DNA of 64,000 bases, taken from assembly GCA_001179505.1 (NCBI GenBank), contig CDMY01000223.1, positions 1-64,000 of the forward strand. The letters are read 5' to 3'. Source of the DNA: Vitrella brassicaformis (Eukaryota; Sar; Vitrellaceae). Position numbers and translations under genes: made by a program. The notes beneath the pieces are model-generated. The model was not told the DNA's origin and did no database searches. It was given only the letters and a program-made list of their open reading frames with translations. Positions 1-11,771 of the stretch are shown here, piece by piece (position 1 is the first letter of the stretch; the number at the start of each line of letters is the position of its first letter).

Positions 1-1563
1 CCGAGGAGCTCAAGTGCCTGTGGCTGGTGGAGCACCAGCGGTGGGACGAGGCGGCAGACGCCCTGCGATTCGCCAGCCAGTGCAGGTTCTGCCAGCTGCC
101 GGCCATCATCACGCGGGAGGACCTCCAGAGGCATCGCACCAAGCAGGTAGGTACCTGATCAAGGCGGTCCAGGCAATGAATGCACACGTGTGGCTGGATG
201 GTTATTGATTGGTCACGTGTGTACAAGCGTTTCTGGCGGAGCCCCGTGTGGTGGCGCTGTGGAAGATGTTGGGCAGGCAGGTCGACTTTGGCGAGTTGGG
301 CCGGTTCGAGCTCTTCGACGACGGCCATGGCAGCCTGCGTGCCATCAAGGACGAGGAGGCCTTCCAGATCCGCCTCTCCCCGCCCCTCCCCCCCGCCCAC
401 CGGTATCAGCAGCACAGCGACCCGCACAACCCCATTGTGGCCCACCGCATCGACGTCTACTACGGTCAAGACCATGTGCGGGACGGAGATATGATCGAGG
501 CGTCATTCTCGTCCTACCTCATGCACACCATGACGGCGCGAATGTCTGGCTCCTGTTCGCTTCACCTGATGGAACGGTCAGTGAGTGGACGTGTGGGTGG
601 ATGAGGGGTGGAGTAGCAAAATGATGATTGATATCCCTGATTGGCTGGTTCGCTGGGTGGCTGCAGCGGCGATATGATAGATGCTGGCGTGATGGCCCGG
701 CTCGACCGGTCAGTGCACCGTCCGTTTGTCGGCAATGTCGCGGGCGCCTCGGCAGTGATGGCGCTGGAGTACCCCGCCAATGTGTACCATCGGTATGTGG
801 TGATGACGCCGCTGGACCACCCCTTCGCCACAGTCTTCTGCCTCGACGAAATACCTCTTGACGATCAGGAAGGTCCGTCGGTGGGCGGGTGGATGGGCGG
901 GCGCATCTAAGCTCTATTTCCGGCTCTACCTGTCTCTCCGCTTGACCGCTTGTCCGTCGGTTTGTCTGTCTGTCTGTCTCTCTGTCTGCGCGTGAGTGCA
1001 GTGCACCTGGTGACGATCACGAAAGAGCCGAAGGCGTCTGTTCCGGACGACGAGCTTCGGTTCTCGCAAATGCATCCCCAGACGACCGCAGGTCCGTACA
1101 CACAGACGAAGAGACAGACAGACAGACAGACAGGAGGGCGCGAAATGTGGTGCATACATGGACTCATGTGTCTTGCTGGCTGTGTGTGTGCAGTGGCCTC
1201 CCGGTTTTTTGGGCTCATACTAGGGGGAGACGATGAAGATGACACGAGCAGCTCGAGCGGTAGCGAGGAGGGGGAGGAGGGTGGCGGTGGTGTGTCCACA
1301 CATGACGACGGCAGCACGAGCCATGACGCGGACACCGAAAACGACGACGATGCCCCTGCCATCGCCAACACTGGTACGTACGTTACATGAGCTGCACGAG
1401 CATCCATCCATCCATTCATCCATCCATCGATCGCACGCACACACACGCGTGTATCCTGCTCCCTCCTTCACTACCTCTGGTTGTATGGATGCGTTGTTGC
1501 AGAGGATGCGCCAATGGCGGTAGAGGACAATGGCGAAGGCAAAGAGGACAGCACACACCAATG
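1..1563 (+). CDS. unidentified protein with acidic Ser-rich C-terminal tail (5' partial)
   Basis: The 3' end of a multi-exon gene that begins left of the window. Exons by eye: 1-146, about 229-579, 670-868, 1003-1090, 1194-1373 and 1501-1563, ending in TGA. The first visible exon (EELKCLWLVEHQRWDEAADA) is helical and Trp-rich, as in TPR- or alpha-solenoid-type repeats. The middle has a conserved-looking beta-rich section (VYYGQDHVRDGDMIEASF, then ALEYPANVYHRYVVMTPLDH). The last two exons are a low-complexity acidic tail rich in Asp, Glu and Ser. I do not recognise the family and assign no function. The intron at 1092-1193 carries GACA repeats near its donor and TG repeats near its acceptor. 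Confidence 0.6.
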
Positions 1564-2061
1564 AACAACCAAGTAAGCAGTCAGGCAGGCAGGCAGGCCA
1601 ACACAAGATGAATGTGGGTGGGTTGTGTTGTCTTGTGTGGCCGTCTGTCGCCAGAGTGGGAGGAGCGTTGGAGCGAGCAAGCGAGGGAGCGAGCGATCAG
1701 AGCTAGCCAGCTAGCTAGCTAGCGTGTTTGTGGATATCAATCAGATTGTCTGTCTATGCATCCGCATGGATGGATGGAAGGGCCGTCACTGTCTATATGT
1801 CTGCCTGACTGCCTGCCTGCCTGCCTGCCTGCCTGTGGCATCCATCCATGCATCTTGTGTGTTTGTGTGGGCAGATACCTGTGCGTGTGTGCGTGTGTGC
1901 GCTAGTGTGTGCGTGTTGGTCAATGAATGCATGACTGTCCACCCCGCACACCCCACCGTCCACCCACGCCAAGCAACGCACCCACCCAAAGCCACAATGC
2001 ACATCACATCAATGCGCGCCAAAAATATTGCAGCCCTGAATGTAAACGACGAATCGATGAA
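1564..2061. other. intergenic, tetranucleotide-rich
   Basis: No convincing gene. It holds GCAG/AGGC, CTGC, GATG and TG runs, and AGCTAGCT repeats near 1700-1723. It separates the end of the first gene from the GH5 gene and probably holds the 3' UTR of one and the promoter and leader of the other. Confidence 0.5.
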
Positions 2062-4186
2062 ATGGAAAGGCTTTGGCAGGCGAGGCCACTGTTCAGCAGA
2101 GCGGACTCCCCAACGGCTGCCTACGCCCCCCTCTACACGGCGTCATCGCTGGAAATAGCTCCTGTGAACCGAAGGTCGCCTTCGTCGTCGTCCGACCAAT
2201 CAAGGCTCTCGCCAGTGCTGGCTGCACTGACCGTCGCCTCAGTCCTCCTTTTGTCATCGTTGGCGGCTGGCTTGCCGTTCGTCCACATGGCCCAGCCGCT
2301 AGAGGGAGAACCGCTGCGGGAAATCAGCCCCGATGAATTTGTCGAGAGGAGAGGAGCGCACCTCTACCTCGCAGGCAGGGTGTTTCGCTTTGCAGGTGCG
2401 ACCAGCTGCAGCTCCAGCAGCATCAGCAGCATGGCACACATGCATGCGCTTCTGTCGTGTCCTGTGTCTGTCTCTCTGTAGGTTGCAACATGTACTGGCT
2501 GGGGCTCGATGAGAATGTGGGCGGCATCGCCTTCCCGTCGCAGTTCCGCATCGATGACGCTCTCATGACGGCCAAGGAGATGCACCTCACAGTGGTCCGA
2601 GCACACACCATCGGCATCTCGGTGGGCAGACCAGAGTCATTCCAACCGGCCCCGGGCAGATTTGAGCACGACAACCTCAAGGCAGCTGACTACGCCATCC
2701 ACAGGGCCCGAGAGCTGGGGATTCGGCTGGTTGTGCCGCTGACGGACCGGTGGAATTACTACCATGGGGGCATCCACACGTTTGCCAACTGGCGCAACGT
2801 GACTGCTGATGCTTTCTACACGAACGATACTGTTATCGAGGTGAGATGGACAGATAATGACACCTCACGCTGGTCGCGAGCGCAGGTATTGTGCCTTCAG
2901 GACTTCAAGACGTACATCAGCGAGCTGCTCAACCATGTGAACCCCCACACAGGAATGGCGTGGAAGGACGACTCCACCATTATGTGCTGGGAGACGGGCA
3001 ATGAGCTCTCGCCCCCCGTCGCTTGGACCAACACCATCGCCCAACACATCAAAACCATCGCGCCGCGGCAGCTGGTGATGGACGGCCGATGGGGAGTGGA
3101 CGAGGGTATCTTCTCGTCTCCTCATGTGGACATCGTGAGCTCCCACTACTATGTGTATCCCTTCCTGGAGCTGTGGATGGACCTGAGGAGGGCGGCGAGA
3201 AGAGCGTCAGAGGCCGGGAAGGTGAGAGACTCGTGCACCTTCGATGAGAGGTATATCGGTGGCATGATAGCTGCTCCTCGGTTGTTCAGGTCTTTGTCGT
3301 TGGCGAGTATGACTGGATTGGCTATCCGTTTGGCGCGTCTGTTAACCTTATTCCGTTCCTTTCCCTCATCGAGCGGAGCGAAAACGTGGCCGGATCGCTC
3401 TTTTGGTATGGGAGACACCCCAATTGCTGATATCCTTGTGTCTCTCTCATATTAAAGATACATTTCTCTTTTCAATTCAGGTCATTGTTCCCCCACCGCG
3501 ATGATTCGGGATTCGTGTACCATCGTGACCACGTGCTGTCCTACACGCTCCACTACCCGGGCCCCTCTGCGTCGATGCGGCAACGCACACAGATCATCAG
3601 GCACCATGCCGCGAGAATGAGGTGAGTGTACACATGCCACGAAAACAAAACAGGCAAGGAGGATCCCACAGATGCTCTGCATTGTGACAGAGGTTTCTCG
3701 TCACCGTTGCCACACGGCGTCCCTCCCCCGCCCCACATCACGGCCGTCACATCAGACACCGTCAGGTGGTGCGGGAGTGTCGGGGCAGCCGCATATGAGG
3801 TGCAGATGAGCCTCGCCATCACCGGCCCCTGGAGGAACATCACAGCCAACGCACAGAGACAACAGGCCGAGAGACTGCGCCTCCCGCCCCTTCTCAGCAT
3901 CAGCAACTGGACAGGCTCCCCTCTGCCCCCGCCTACCGACCACTCCCTCCCCTTCCCCCAAGCACCGTTCTTCGTCAGGCTGGTGGCCGACAATGCATGG
4001 CGCAAATGGCCCGTCAGTGGCGTAGGGGCGTCTCTGTGGGCGCATCTGTGCGACACGATGAGGGCGGATGAGCAGAGGAGGGATGAGAGAGGCGAGGTGG
4101 CTTTCATGCGGGTGCGTGGGGTCAACTTGGCTGGAGTGGCGGGGGAGTGGTCTGAGCCTGCATCGATTCGATGCACAAGGGAGTGA
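2062..4186 (+). CDS. GH5-type endo-beta-mannanase-like glycoside hydrolase, membrane-anchored
   Basis: Probable endo-1,4-beta-mannosidase of the GH5/cellulase clan, hydrolysing beta-linked polysaccharide outside the cytosol. The start at 2062 (MERLWQARP) gives a short Ser-rich cytosolic tail, then one strong hydrophobic segment (VLAALTVASVLLLSSLAAGL), suggesting a type II membrane protein or uncleaved signal anchor. The catalytic domain starts after the intron at about 2394-2480. CWETGNEL carries the expected acid/base Glu, and VFVVGEYDW, after the intron ending near 3290, carries the expected nucleophile Glu. Both lie in the order and spacing known for GH5. NWT and NIT sequons fit a lumenal domain. 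The last exon (about 3692-4186) looks like a C-terminal beta-sandwich (ITAVTSDTVRWCGSV...). The substrate is inferred. A frame-breaking error is not seen. Confidence 0.8.
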
Positions 4187-4290
4187 CGCGACTCTTCTCG
4201 TGGGACATTTGTCTCACATTGTCTTAACTGAGCAGTCATGCCCTCAAAAGTATCGAAAAATACCCAAACAAAGTCTGTGCAGGTGTTTAA

Positions 4291-4382
4291 GCGACTGCCT
4301 ACAACGTCTACATCGCATGATGAGAAACGGATCGAGCAATCAACCCGTCTCATCATGCGATGAAGAGGCCGCAGCCACTCGC
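4291..4382. repeat. intergenic foldback with 15-bp perfect stem
   Basis: Between the convergent ends of the GH5 gene and the small membrane-protein gene. Left core 4311-4325 (CATCGCATGATGAGA) is exactly complementary to 4348-4362 (TCTCATCATGCGATG). The outer 20 nt on each side (4291-4310 and 4363-4382) still match at about 13 of 20 positions. It could be a hairpin RNA, a shared 3'-end structure or a foldback transposon relic. Confidence 0.7.
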
Positions 4383-4451
4383 CTCCACACACAGACACGG
4401 CACAAAACGAGACGACACGATAGGAACAAACGCTTCAGCGCCCATACACCC

Positions 4452-5513
4452 TTAGCCCAGCAGCCACCCCCGCATCCCTTCCAACCCAATCAGCCAGAAG
4501 AAGCTCGTCGGGGCGCACATCGCGCCAATCAGACCAGCCAATGCAACAGGCAGACTCCCAGGGGCGCCCTTCCGCCGCCTCCCGGCCTTCTTGACGGTGC
4601 CCCTCTTTCGGTCCTCAATCGACTCGATAACCGAAGCCATCGGCGACTCCATCTGGCTTATCTCACACGGCAGTGCCGCCCACCGCCTCAGAGCCACGCC
4701 TGCACGCCAAACAAGCCAACAACACATCCATCCATCCATCCATCCATCCGCCTTGCGTGTGTCATCCTCCGATTGGCTCACCAGTGACGGTGAGAACAAC
4801 GGCCGTCATCAGGTACCAGAATGCGCTGTTCCTCACACTGAAGTCGGCGGCCCAGTCCTTCATCAACACATCGGCATGTGCACCCGCCTTGGCCGGCGGC
4901 AACGGGCCTGCCCCAGCGGCGGATGATGACCTACCCTCACCGCCGCCTCGCCGTGCTGTCTTGATGGCTTCAGACAGCTTCTCGATGGCCTCCTTCCAGG
5001 CCGCTCTCGACAGAAGGGTCTCGCCAATGCCCTTGAGAGTCGCGAGTGTGACGGGCGGCGCGACGGATCCGAGTGGGTCCTGCAAGATTTGCAGACAGGC
5101 GTAGCGGTAGGGGACAGACAGGGCACCGAGTGCAATTTGGCCGAGGCCGGCGTAGAGAAGGGTGGTGCCCAGCGAGTGCTGCTCGGCCGCCGTCTGCTGC
5201 AGAGATCTCACGCGCTCAGACAGAATCTACAGTGGCACCAGCGGCAGTCAACAAGACTGTTTTTGATCCCTGTGCATGTGTGTGGTGTGTGTTGGGCCAG
5301 CTCCACATATACCTGATACTCTACGGCGGTGCGCAGACATTTTGCCATTGCGGCCCTGGATTCCTCACGCGCCATCTCCAGCTGACCTTCAGTGGCACCG
5401 ATGGCCTGGCCCTCGGGCACCTTTGGTGGTGCGCCGCCCGCCTTCCTTTCAGCTTCATCAATCTTTGTTCTCCGCTCGTTGAGCTTGACACGCAGGCTGG
5501 CACTCATATCCAT
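4452..5513 (-). CDS. unidentified small multi-pass membrane protein
   Basis: Three exons on the minus strand: 5513 to about 5316 (MDMSASLRVKLNERRTKIDE..., a charged, coiled-coil-like N-terminus), about 5226-4790, and about 4709-4452. Phases join cleanly (the exon 2/3 junction is phase 1). Hydrophobic stretches sit at LLYAGLGQIALGALSVPYRY, NSAFWYLMTAVVLTV, and near the end (SLPVALAGLIGAMCAP and FFWLIG). A basic KKAGRRRKG patch precedes the last span. The length is about 290 aa. The family is not recognised. The start is supported by two nearby ATGs (5513 and 5507), with the recurrent TGCGAGCT box 60 bp upstream. Confidence 0.65.
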
Positions 5514-6283
5514 GGCGGCAACGTTGACACAAAAGCACAGAGGAGGGCACAGATCCTCCCCTCAAAGATCTGAGCTCGCAAAAGTAACAACGCAGATCGT
5601 GGATAGAATGGAGGTCCGGAGCGCTCGGCATGTCACGATGAGCGCACTGAGTAAGATCACCCATCCTTTCCAAAATTGACTGAACGAGAAGTCTAGTTGA
5701 TGACGGTGAGCACGAGTGGATGGATGCTGGCTTTGCTTTGGCTTTGCTTGACGGCCCTGTCAAGCTCGTCTTCGCATTGTTGTGTCCGTTTAGTTGCCGT
5801 TTAGTCATACCAGCAGCTGAGGCCGCTTCATCGGCGGCTGATCATAGTCCACTACAGGTGAGCGATGCAAAGGAGCGATGGAAGCAGACAACAGCGGCTG
5901 TCATGATGCATTGGCTTCTCTTCTTCTCTCCCTGGTTTCATGCAGCAGGTGCCGTCCTCCCCTGGGTTGTGTGAGGACAGGGCCGGTGTCGCAGCCAGGG
6001 AAGACACCCACCGCCGGTACGCTTTGCTGCCGACGCGTTCATGACGTGATCATCTCATCTCATTGTCGCTGTGCTTTGCCTCGTGTTTGTCCGATAGCGG
6101 CCGCCTGCATCCCTCTCTCGTGTGCAGATGAGTGGCCAGACGGGGGCGGTGGGCGAGCGGAGTACTCTGCCACGACTGTGACTGACTCGCATACCTATCC
6201 GTTTCATCGCCTGGTAAGCAAAGGCAGACCCGCTGCCATCAGACCATCATACATGTGCTTTGCCTTCAGCCTCGGTGAGGACA
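5514..6283. other. divergent intergenic region
   Basis: Lies between the minus-strand membrane-protein gene and the plus-strand F-box-like gene. It contains one exact AGCTCGCA box at 5573-5580. Short open frames exist (for example 5720-5857 with a hydrophobic start), but none joins convincingly to the downstream gene. Unrecognised 5' exons of the F-box-like gene could lie here. Confidence 0.4.
5573..5580 (-). promoter_or_regulatory. TGCGAGCT promoter box
   Basis: Exact octamer in sense orientation 60 bp upstream of the ATG at 5513. It belongs to the motif family seen in the 5' flanks of most genes here (see findings). Confidence 0.5.
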
Positions 6284-6355
6284 ATGATGGCGGCGCAACC
6301 TACACAGTCATCAGCTGCAGCAGCGGCACCAGCACCACATGTATGTGGGCAGCTG

Positions 6356-6386
<31 letters not shown>

Positions 6387-9300
6387 GTGTGCCATGCTTT
6401 AATGAGGTCTGCCTACGTTGTTCCTTTGTTCGTTTCACCAGGCGGCGCCATGCCGTGGGCCGTGTGGTTTCCAGGAGGGCAGTCGTGTGTGGGTGGTGAC
6501 GGAGAAGCGGGAGGAGGGCGAGCAAGAGTGGGTCAAGGCGGACGTCTACCGCATTGACGGGAGGACGGTGTACTTCCGTGAGGTGGGCGGCGGGGAGGGC
6601 TTCAAAGTCACTGTGCCGACCAAGACCATTCCACCCACAGAGCTGACGCCACACGCGGTGAGCAAATGCACGACAAGATGATTGCCTCGTTGGTCCACTT
6701 GTGTGTCCGTTGTGTGTGAGTGCAGGTGTGTGAGACGGCTTCCGTTATCTCCGGTCAGAGCCGCCCCCCAAGGAAACCCATGACGGCGGCAAGAAGGTAC
6801 ACACACGCGCCACTGCACACACAGCACACGGATGCCTCCCCTTTGTGCGGTCTGTTCGCCGTTCATCGTTGCTTCCTATCTCCCCCTGTCAGGCCGTTGA
6901 CCGTCTCGGCAATGATGAGTTGGCATCGCTGTTCAGCTTTTTGAGCCCTTGCGAGCTGTCCGCCCTCTTCCCACATCGCTCCCCCGTCCGCAACGGAGCC
7001 GTCCGGCAGCACACCCACATCACCATCGACGCATCCACCCCGGCCGAGTATCAGTTCTGGAGCAGCACGACCACACAGGACGCCTTCAAGCTCGGCAGAC
7101 GGCTGACCAGCCTGACGTCGGCTCACGTGGTGCAGCCGCACACCCATCTGGAATGGTGTCTGAACACATTGACAGCCGTCGTGGAGGGCCATGCTGCGGG
7201 CCGCCGGGCGGCGCGGGAGAGGGAGAGCTTCATCGAGTCCATCCACTTCAGCTGCCCGACCGACGTCCGTGCCGGCCACGTGTGTCCATCCCGGCCCCGG
7301 CATCCTTCTCTCCCCCTCCCCTCTCCCCGTGTCCAGCTGCCGTCCCTCAAGAGCATCACGGGCCTTCGTGAAGCCCACGGGATGCTCGAACGGGGCTGGG
7401 TGATGCCTCACCTGGAGGGCGTGACCACGGGAGGAACCTTCAGGCTGGCGACGGACGACTTCGTCCGCTTTCTGCGGCAGCTGATCAAGACGTCTCGGTC
7501 CCTGAAGCGGCTGGCCGTGGGTGGGCTTCGTCACGAGGCGACGCTCTGCGTCCTAGCGGGCATCCCTGAGGGCGGGAGGGGGGAGAGGGGGCCGCTGGCG
7601 GGGCTCGAGCACCTGTCGACGGTTCTCCTGGGACCCAGGGAGAACTTCGAAGAACTTCAGGCAAGTAGAGGAAAGGCGTCGCTGAGCTCACACATCATAG
7701 TGTTGTGTCGGTCTCCTCCTCAGAGGTTGTTGGTTTCTCTCGGCTGCAAGCAGTCCATCCGCCATCTCGGGGTTGGCAGCGCCGTGCCTTTACGGGACCT
7801 TCCACGAGGGGAGCATCATTGGCTCCATTCCCTCAAGGCCTTCGCCGAGGCAGTCGCGTCGCCCTCCGTCGACATCGAGTGCTGCCTGCCCGCTGTGGGC
7901 TGCCTCAACACATTCCTCGATCCGGCATTGCTCGACACGCCATCCCTCGCCAAGCCCCTCCAGGCCATCGCGAAGGGGGCCGGGACGATCGGCGGATTCG
8001 GTGGCCCGGAGGACGCCATCACACTGGAGGTCACGCAGGCCATCGTCGACGGCAGCAACGACGTGATGGGGCCCCTCACCAAGAGGGCGCAGCAGACGGC
8101 AGCCAGCCTCACATTCGAGAAGGTGAAGAAGGTGGCGATCTGGGCGCCGGAGGATCTGCACATCCCCGATGACGCCCCTCCCCCTTCCATCCGCGCACTC
8201 CAGCACCTGTCGCCCCAGGCATTCCCCAACGCGACACAGCTGTTTGTGGGAGCAAGACCCGTCGGTCCCCAGGGGCCCCAGGCAGCTGCGGATCTCACGA
8301 GCCGGATGCCGGCGCTCGACCACCTGACACTCACGTCTGCTGCACCTGACACCGTCGACATGCTGAGATCGATCGGCGACCGGGTGCCACGCAAGGTGCA
8401 GCTGGAGGGTTTTCACATGGGCCTTCCACCCCCCGCCCCCAATCCACTGCCCCCTGCGTCTCTGCCCCGCGTCAAGCACCTGTTGGTCATGGGCACTCAG
8501 GGCATGTCTGCGGCCAAGGCGGCGGTGGCCGGCATGAGCTCACTGGATGAGGCGATAGTGGACACGGCTGGTGTAGCAGGGTTGCTGACGGCGATGGGCG
8601 GCGGGCGGACGCTCAAGTCGCTGCAACTTACCTTTCATCCACGTAGTTTCCGCGCCCTCGAGTCTGCTGATCTGACCCACCTGCCCAAAGTTGAACGCGT
8701 GTTTGTGCCAGGTACACAACAAGTGCGTCACTCTTCTTCACATCTGTTCGCTTTCACACAGTTTTCGATCGTACCGTCTGGCCTGCTGCCGATGTCCTAG
8801 CCGGTGTGAAGGCCTTGTGCCGTCTGCGAGACCTGCAGCGGTTCGAGTTCTGCCTCCCTGAGGCATCGAAGGACCGCATCGGTGGCCCTGAAGACCCCAT
8901 CCACGCGTTGTTGGGCGAGATGCAGCAGCGCCACGGCACGACACTCGGCACATTGATGAAGAAGCACACACTAGTGCAGCAGGGGCTTCATACCCGCAGC
9001 GGTCACATCGACTATCGTCTGCTGCTCGACGCTGGCGACATCCGGCAGGTTAGTGATGTGTGTGCAGTGCTGCCTTTCCACTTGTCATGACGTATCGACT
9101 GCAGATTCTGGCGGCGGAGGCCGAGGCCCACATTGCAGGCCCCGCCACCGCCTCTCACACTACCGATGCGAATACAGGTACGCAAGCGCAAGGAAGGGCG
9201 ACCACGAATGAGTACACACCGTGGGTAAGTAAGGTATGCTTTTATCAGGTTCGTCATTAGGTTCAGGCCCTGCAGCGGCATCAATATCGGCAGCAGGAGG

Positions 9301-9415
9301 AAGCGCGAGGCAGCTGACGAGCATGACTGATGGACAGGACAGTGATGGTGGTTTGGCGGAGATGTCGTGCAGCCGTGCGGCAGGCCATGTGGACCGCCAG
9401 CAAGAGGACAGGTAG
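6284..9415 (+). CDS. F-box-like protein with long solenoid-like C-terminal region
   Basis: A probable start at about 6284 (MMAAQPTQSS..., Ala-rich) leads into an SH3-like charged module (GSRVWVVTEKREEGEQEW) in the exon at about 6443-6660. The exon starting at 6893 opens with DRLGNDELASLFSFLSPCEL, which resembles an F-box, the Skp1-binding module of SCF ubiquitin ligases. It is followed by about 600 aa of Leu-rich sequence that could be a divergent repeat solenoid for substrate binding. Later exons are about 8761-9048, 9107-9178 and 9261-9415, ending in TAG with a Gln/Arg tail. The junction between the short exon ending near 6796 and the exon at 6893 does not keep phase with the sites I chose, so the 5' structure is uncertain. 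A (CA)n tract sits in the first intron. Confidence 0.6.
6357..6384. repeat. (CA)n microsatellite in intron
   Basis: An uninterrupted CA dinucleotide run just downstream of the donor of the first intron of the F-box-like gene. Confidence 0.9.
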
Positions 9416-9746
9416 CTAGCACATTGGGTGAGAGGGGCGAAGATGGGTGGATGGGTGGGTGAGAGAGACACTCGATGCTGTGATCCGATCCATGCGTGTC
9501 TGTCTGCGCGGTGTGGTGCATGCTTGCTTGTCTGTCAATCTTCGTGTGGGTGGAACTTCCCTTCCCATCCTGACTGAAGCTTCCTTCATGTTTGCATTCA
9601 TTCACTCACTCATAGGGCAGCCCAGCCACGAAAGTCATCATGCCATGCATTCAACCTCGCCTACTGTACACACCTGACTCACCTTCTCTTCTCCCCCACG
9701 CATTCCACCCCGCCCCCCATTCCATCCGTCCATCCCATTCACTTCA
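9416..9746. other. convergent intergenic region
   Basis: Lies between two converging genes. It contains GGAT/GGTG and TGTC-type repeats, and no gene signal is seen. Confidence 0.5.
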
Positions 9747-10620
9747 CTAGTTGTTGGTTCCCTTGGGGTAGCGATAGAAGATGGGCCCCGTCACGCCCTG
9801 CTGCACCGTGTTGGGGCCCATGAACACGTTGCGGTTGCCCTTGGCCCGCTCGAACCGACGGCTGACGTGCCGGCCCTCGCTGTTCTTCCAAAAGTTGGTG
9901 GCCTGGCTCCAGTCCTGCGTGTACCACCATGATGGGAACGTGCCGTAACAGATCTCGCCACGCTTCAAGCTCCTCAGCTTGAAGTAATCAACGCCGGCAT
10001 ACGCAAAGGCCACCCTGCAAAGGAGCCAGCCGAGAGAGAGGGGGGGGGGAGAGAGAGAGAGAGAGACGCGCGATGGATCAGTGCAGTGGTGTCTGTCTGT
10101 ATGCCGGGTGGGCAGGTGCTGCAGCTCACCGCATGGCCATCTTCTGCCTCTGGCATCTCGCCCGCTGCAGCCGCTCAAAGTTCTCCATCACATCGAAGGC
10201 CCTCTTACGCGGCTCATTCCCGGTGCGTATCCTGTTGCACTCCATCGGCGCCCTGACGCTCTCCTCCTCCTGCTCCACTGGCCGCACACCATCTGTCGGG
10301 TCCACCTTCCACCTGCCCTCATCCACCAGCTCGGAGGGCTCCAGGATCTTGACCAACTCCCCGGACACGCCATCCCTAACAGCAGGGGCCTCGATGGCAG
10401 CGAATGGCTGGGCGTCCGAGCGAGGGCAGTGGATCTCTTGCTTCTTTTGGTCAAGCAGCAGCGAAAGGGTCTCGAGCTGCCTGCTGGTGTGGTGAGGGAA
10501 GAGCCGCACTGCTGCTGGTGGCAGGGAGGGAGAGATCTGCGGACCAGAGTGAAGGAGGCGAGCTGCAGACATTGAAAGGGCGGGAGAGGCAGGCGAAGCA
10601 GAGCAACGTCGAAAAAGCAT
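9747..10620 (-). CDS. putative mitochondrial protein of unknown function
   Basis: Two exons: 10620 to about 10130, and about 10015 to 9747. The N-terminus (MLFRRCSASPASPALSMSAA) is Arg/Ser/Ala-rich without acidic residues, as in mitochondrial presequences. The body is charged, with a helical EKR-rich section (DVMENFERLQRARCQRQKMA). The C-terminal exon is aromatic-rich (GEICYGTFPSWWYTQDW, GPIFYRYPKGTNN). It might be a lineage-specific subunit of a mitochondrial complex, but this is only inference. The gene shares a 176-bp divergent promoter with the MIP18 gene. Confidence 0.6.
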
Positions 10621-10796
10621 TGCCGCGGGGAAAATGTGACTGCAAAGATTCTGTGCTCGCAGCTTCGATTAACGACGCCACCGGCCCTAACTCATAAGGC
10701 TGGGGACGGGCGAGGCAGACGAGGCGTGATGTCCTCTGCTTTTGGGCCCTTTTTAGAGAATCAGGCGGATCGATTTCAACTCAAAGCTGGACAACG
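10621..10796. promoter_or_regulatory. bidirectional promoter
   Basis: A 176-bp gap between divergent starts. It contains TGCTCGCA at 10654-10661, one mismatch from the recurrent AGCTCGCA box and 34 bp from the minus-strand start. Confidence 0.5.
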
Positions 10797-11771
10797 ATGG
10801 TGCCTGTAGCGGTTCCTGCAGGCGATGGCCCGTCAGAACACGGCCCTCCTTCTGAGGCAGCAAGCATCCCTCCCGCATCTATTGCAGTCCCAAGCAGTGC
10901 CCAGAAGAATGTCGGGACGGCAGATGGGGCGGCAGGCCGGCCGCCGGGACCACCATCATCTCCATCTGCATCTTCATCGATGGCTGCCAAGGGTGTGGAG
11001 AAGGAGGTGGAAGTGAGTGGGGTTCAGAGTCGGTTGCGAGTCTACGAAACGGAGGAAGACCCGCCTGACGGCATGTCCGATCTTGAGGTCACCACACACC
11101 GATGCACCAAGGCCCTATACATCATGCCTACCTTGTGGCGTGTGAGTGTGTGTGTTTAGGTGGATGTGTACGAGACGATCAAGACGATTCGCGACCCCGA
11201 GTTTCCCTACACCTTGGGCCAGCTGCGCGTCATCACCCCCGACGGCGTGCAGGTGCACGAGAAGCCCGGCCTCACCCCACTCATCACCGTCACCTTCAGA
11301 CCCACCGTCGCCCACTGTGCTATGGCGCAACAAATCGGTACGCTCGGCCCGGGGCCGATGGATGTGGGGCCTGTCTGTCTGTGGAAGAGCAGGTGTGTGT
11401 GTGCAGGTTTGTGTATCCGGTCGAAGCTGGAGAGAGAGTTTGGACATGACAGGTGAGGGAGGGAGTGGAGTGGAAAGGCGAGGCACCCATGGCGCGACGA
11501 GCAATGTGTGTGCCGTGTCTGTCGTCGGTCAGGTACAAGATCGACATCTTCGTTGCAGAGGGCTCCCACAACGACAGCGCTGGCATCACCAAACAGATCA
11601 ACGTAAGGACCAACGCCCACCTTCTCTCGCTCTGTGGGCTCACTGTGAGTGTTGCTGGCTGTGTGTGTGTGTGTGTGTGTTGGATGTCAGGACAAGGAGC
11701 GCGTGTCGGCTGCCCTGGAGAATCCCATGATTGTCAAGATGGTCCGGGCGGCCATCGAAGACCCCTACTGA
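10797..11771 (+). CDS. CIAO2B: MIP18-family (DUF59) cytosolic Fe-S assembly factor
   Basis: A member of the CIA targeting complex, which with CIAO1 and MMS19 homologues delivers Fe-S clusters to cytosolic and nuclear apoproteins. It has five exons: 10797 to about 11087, 11160-11337, 11407-11452, 11533-11600 and 11690-11771. The low-complexity Pro/Ser/Ala N-terminus is followed by VYETIKTIRDPEFPYTLGQL, the family's hallmark start. Then come TVAHCAMAQQIG, with the conserved Cys and Met, and the C-terminal SAGITKQINDKERVSAALEN. The last residues (AAIEDPY) differ slightly from animal proteins. The domain is complete, so I expect a functional orthologue. Which paralogue (CIAO2A or CIAO2B) it matches cannot be settled by eye. 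Confidence 0.9.

Noticed and set aside
3553-4398. 281-codon minus-strand frame
   Set aside because: Overlaps the better supported GH5 C-terminal exons on the plus strand and has no recognisable motif.
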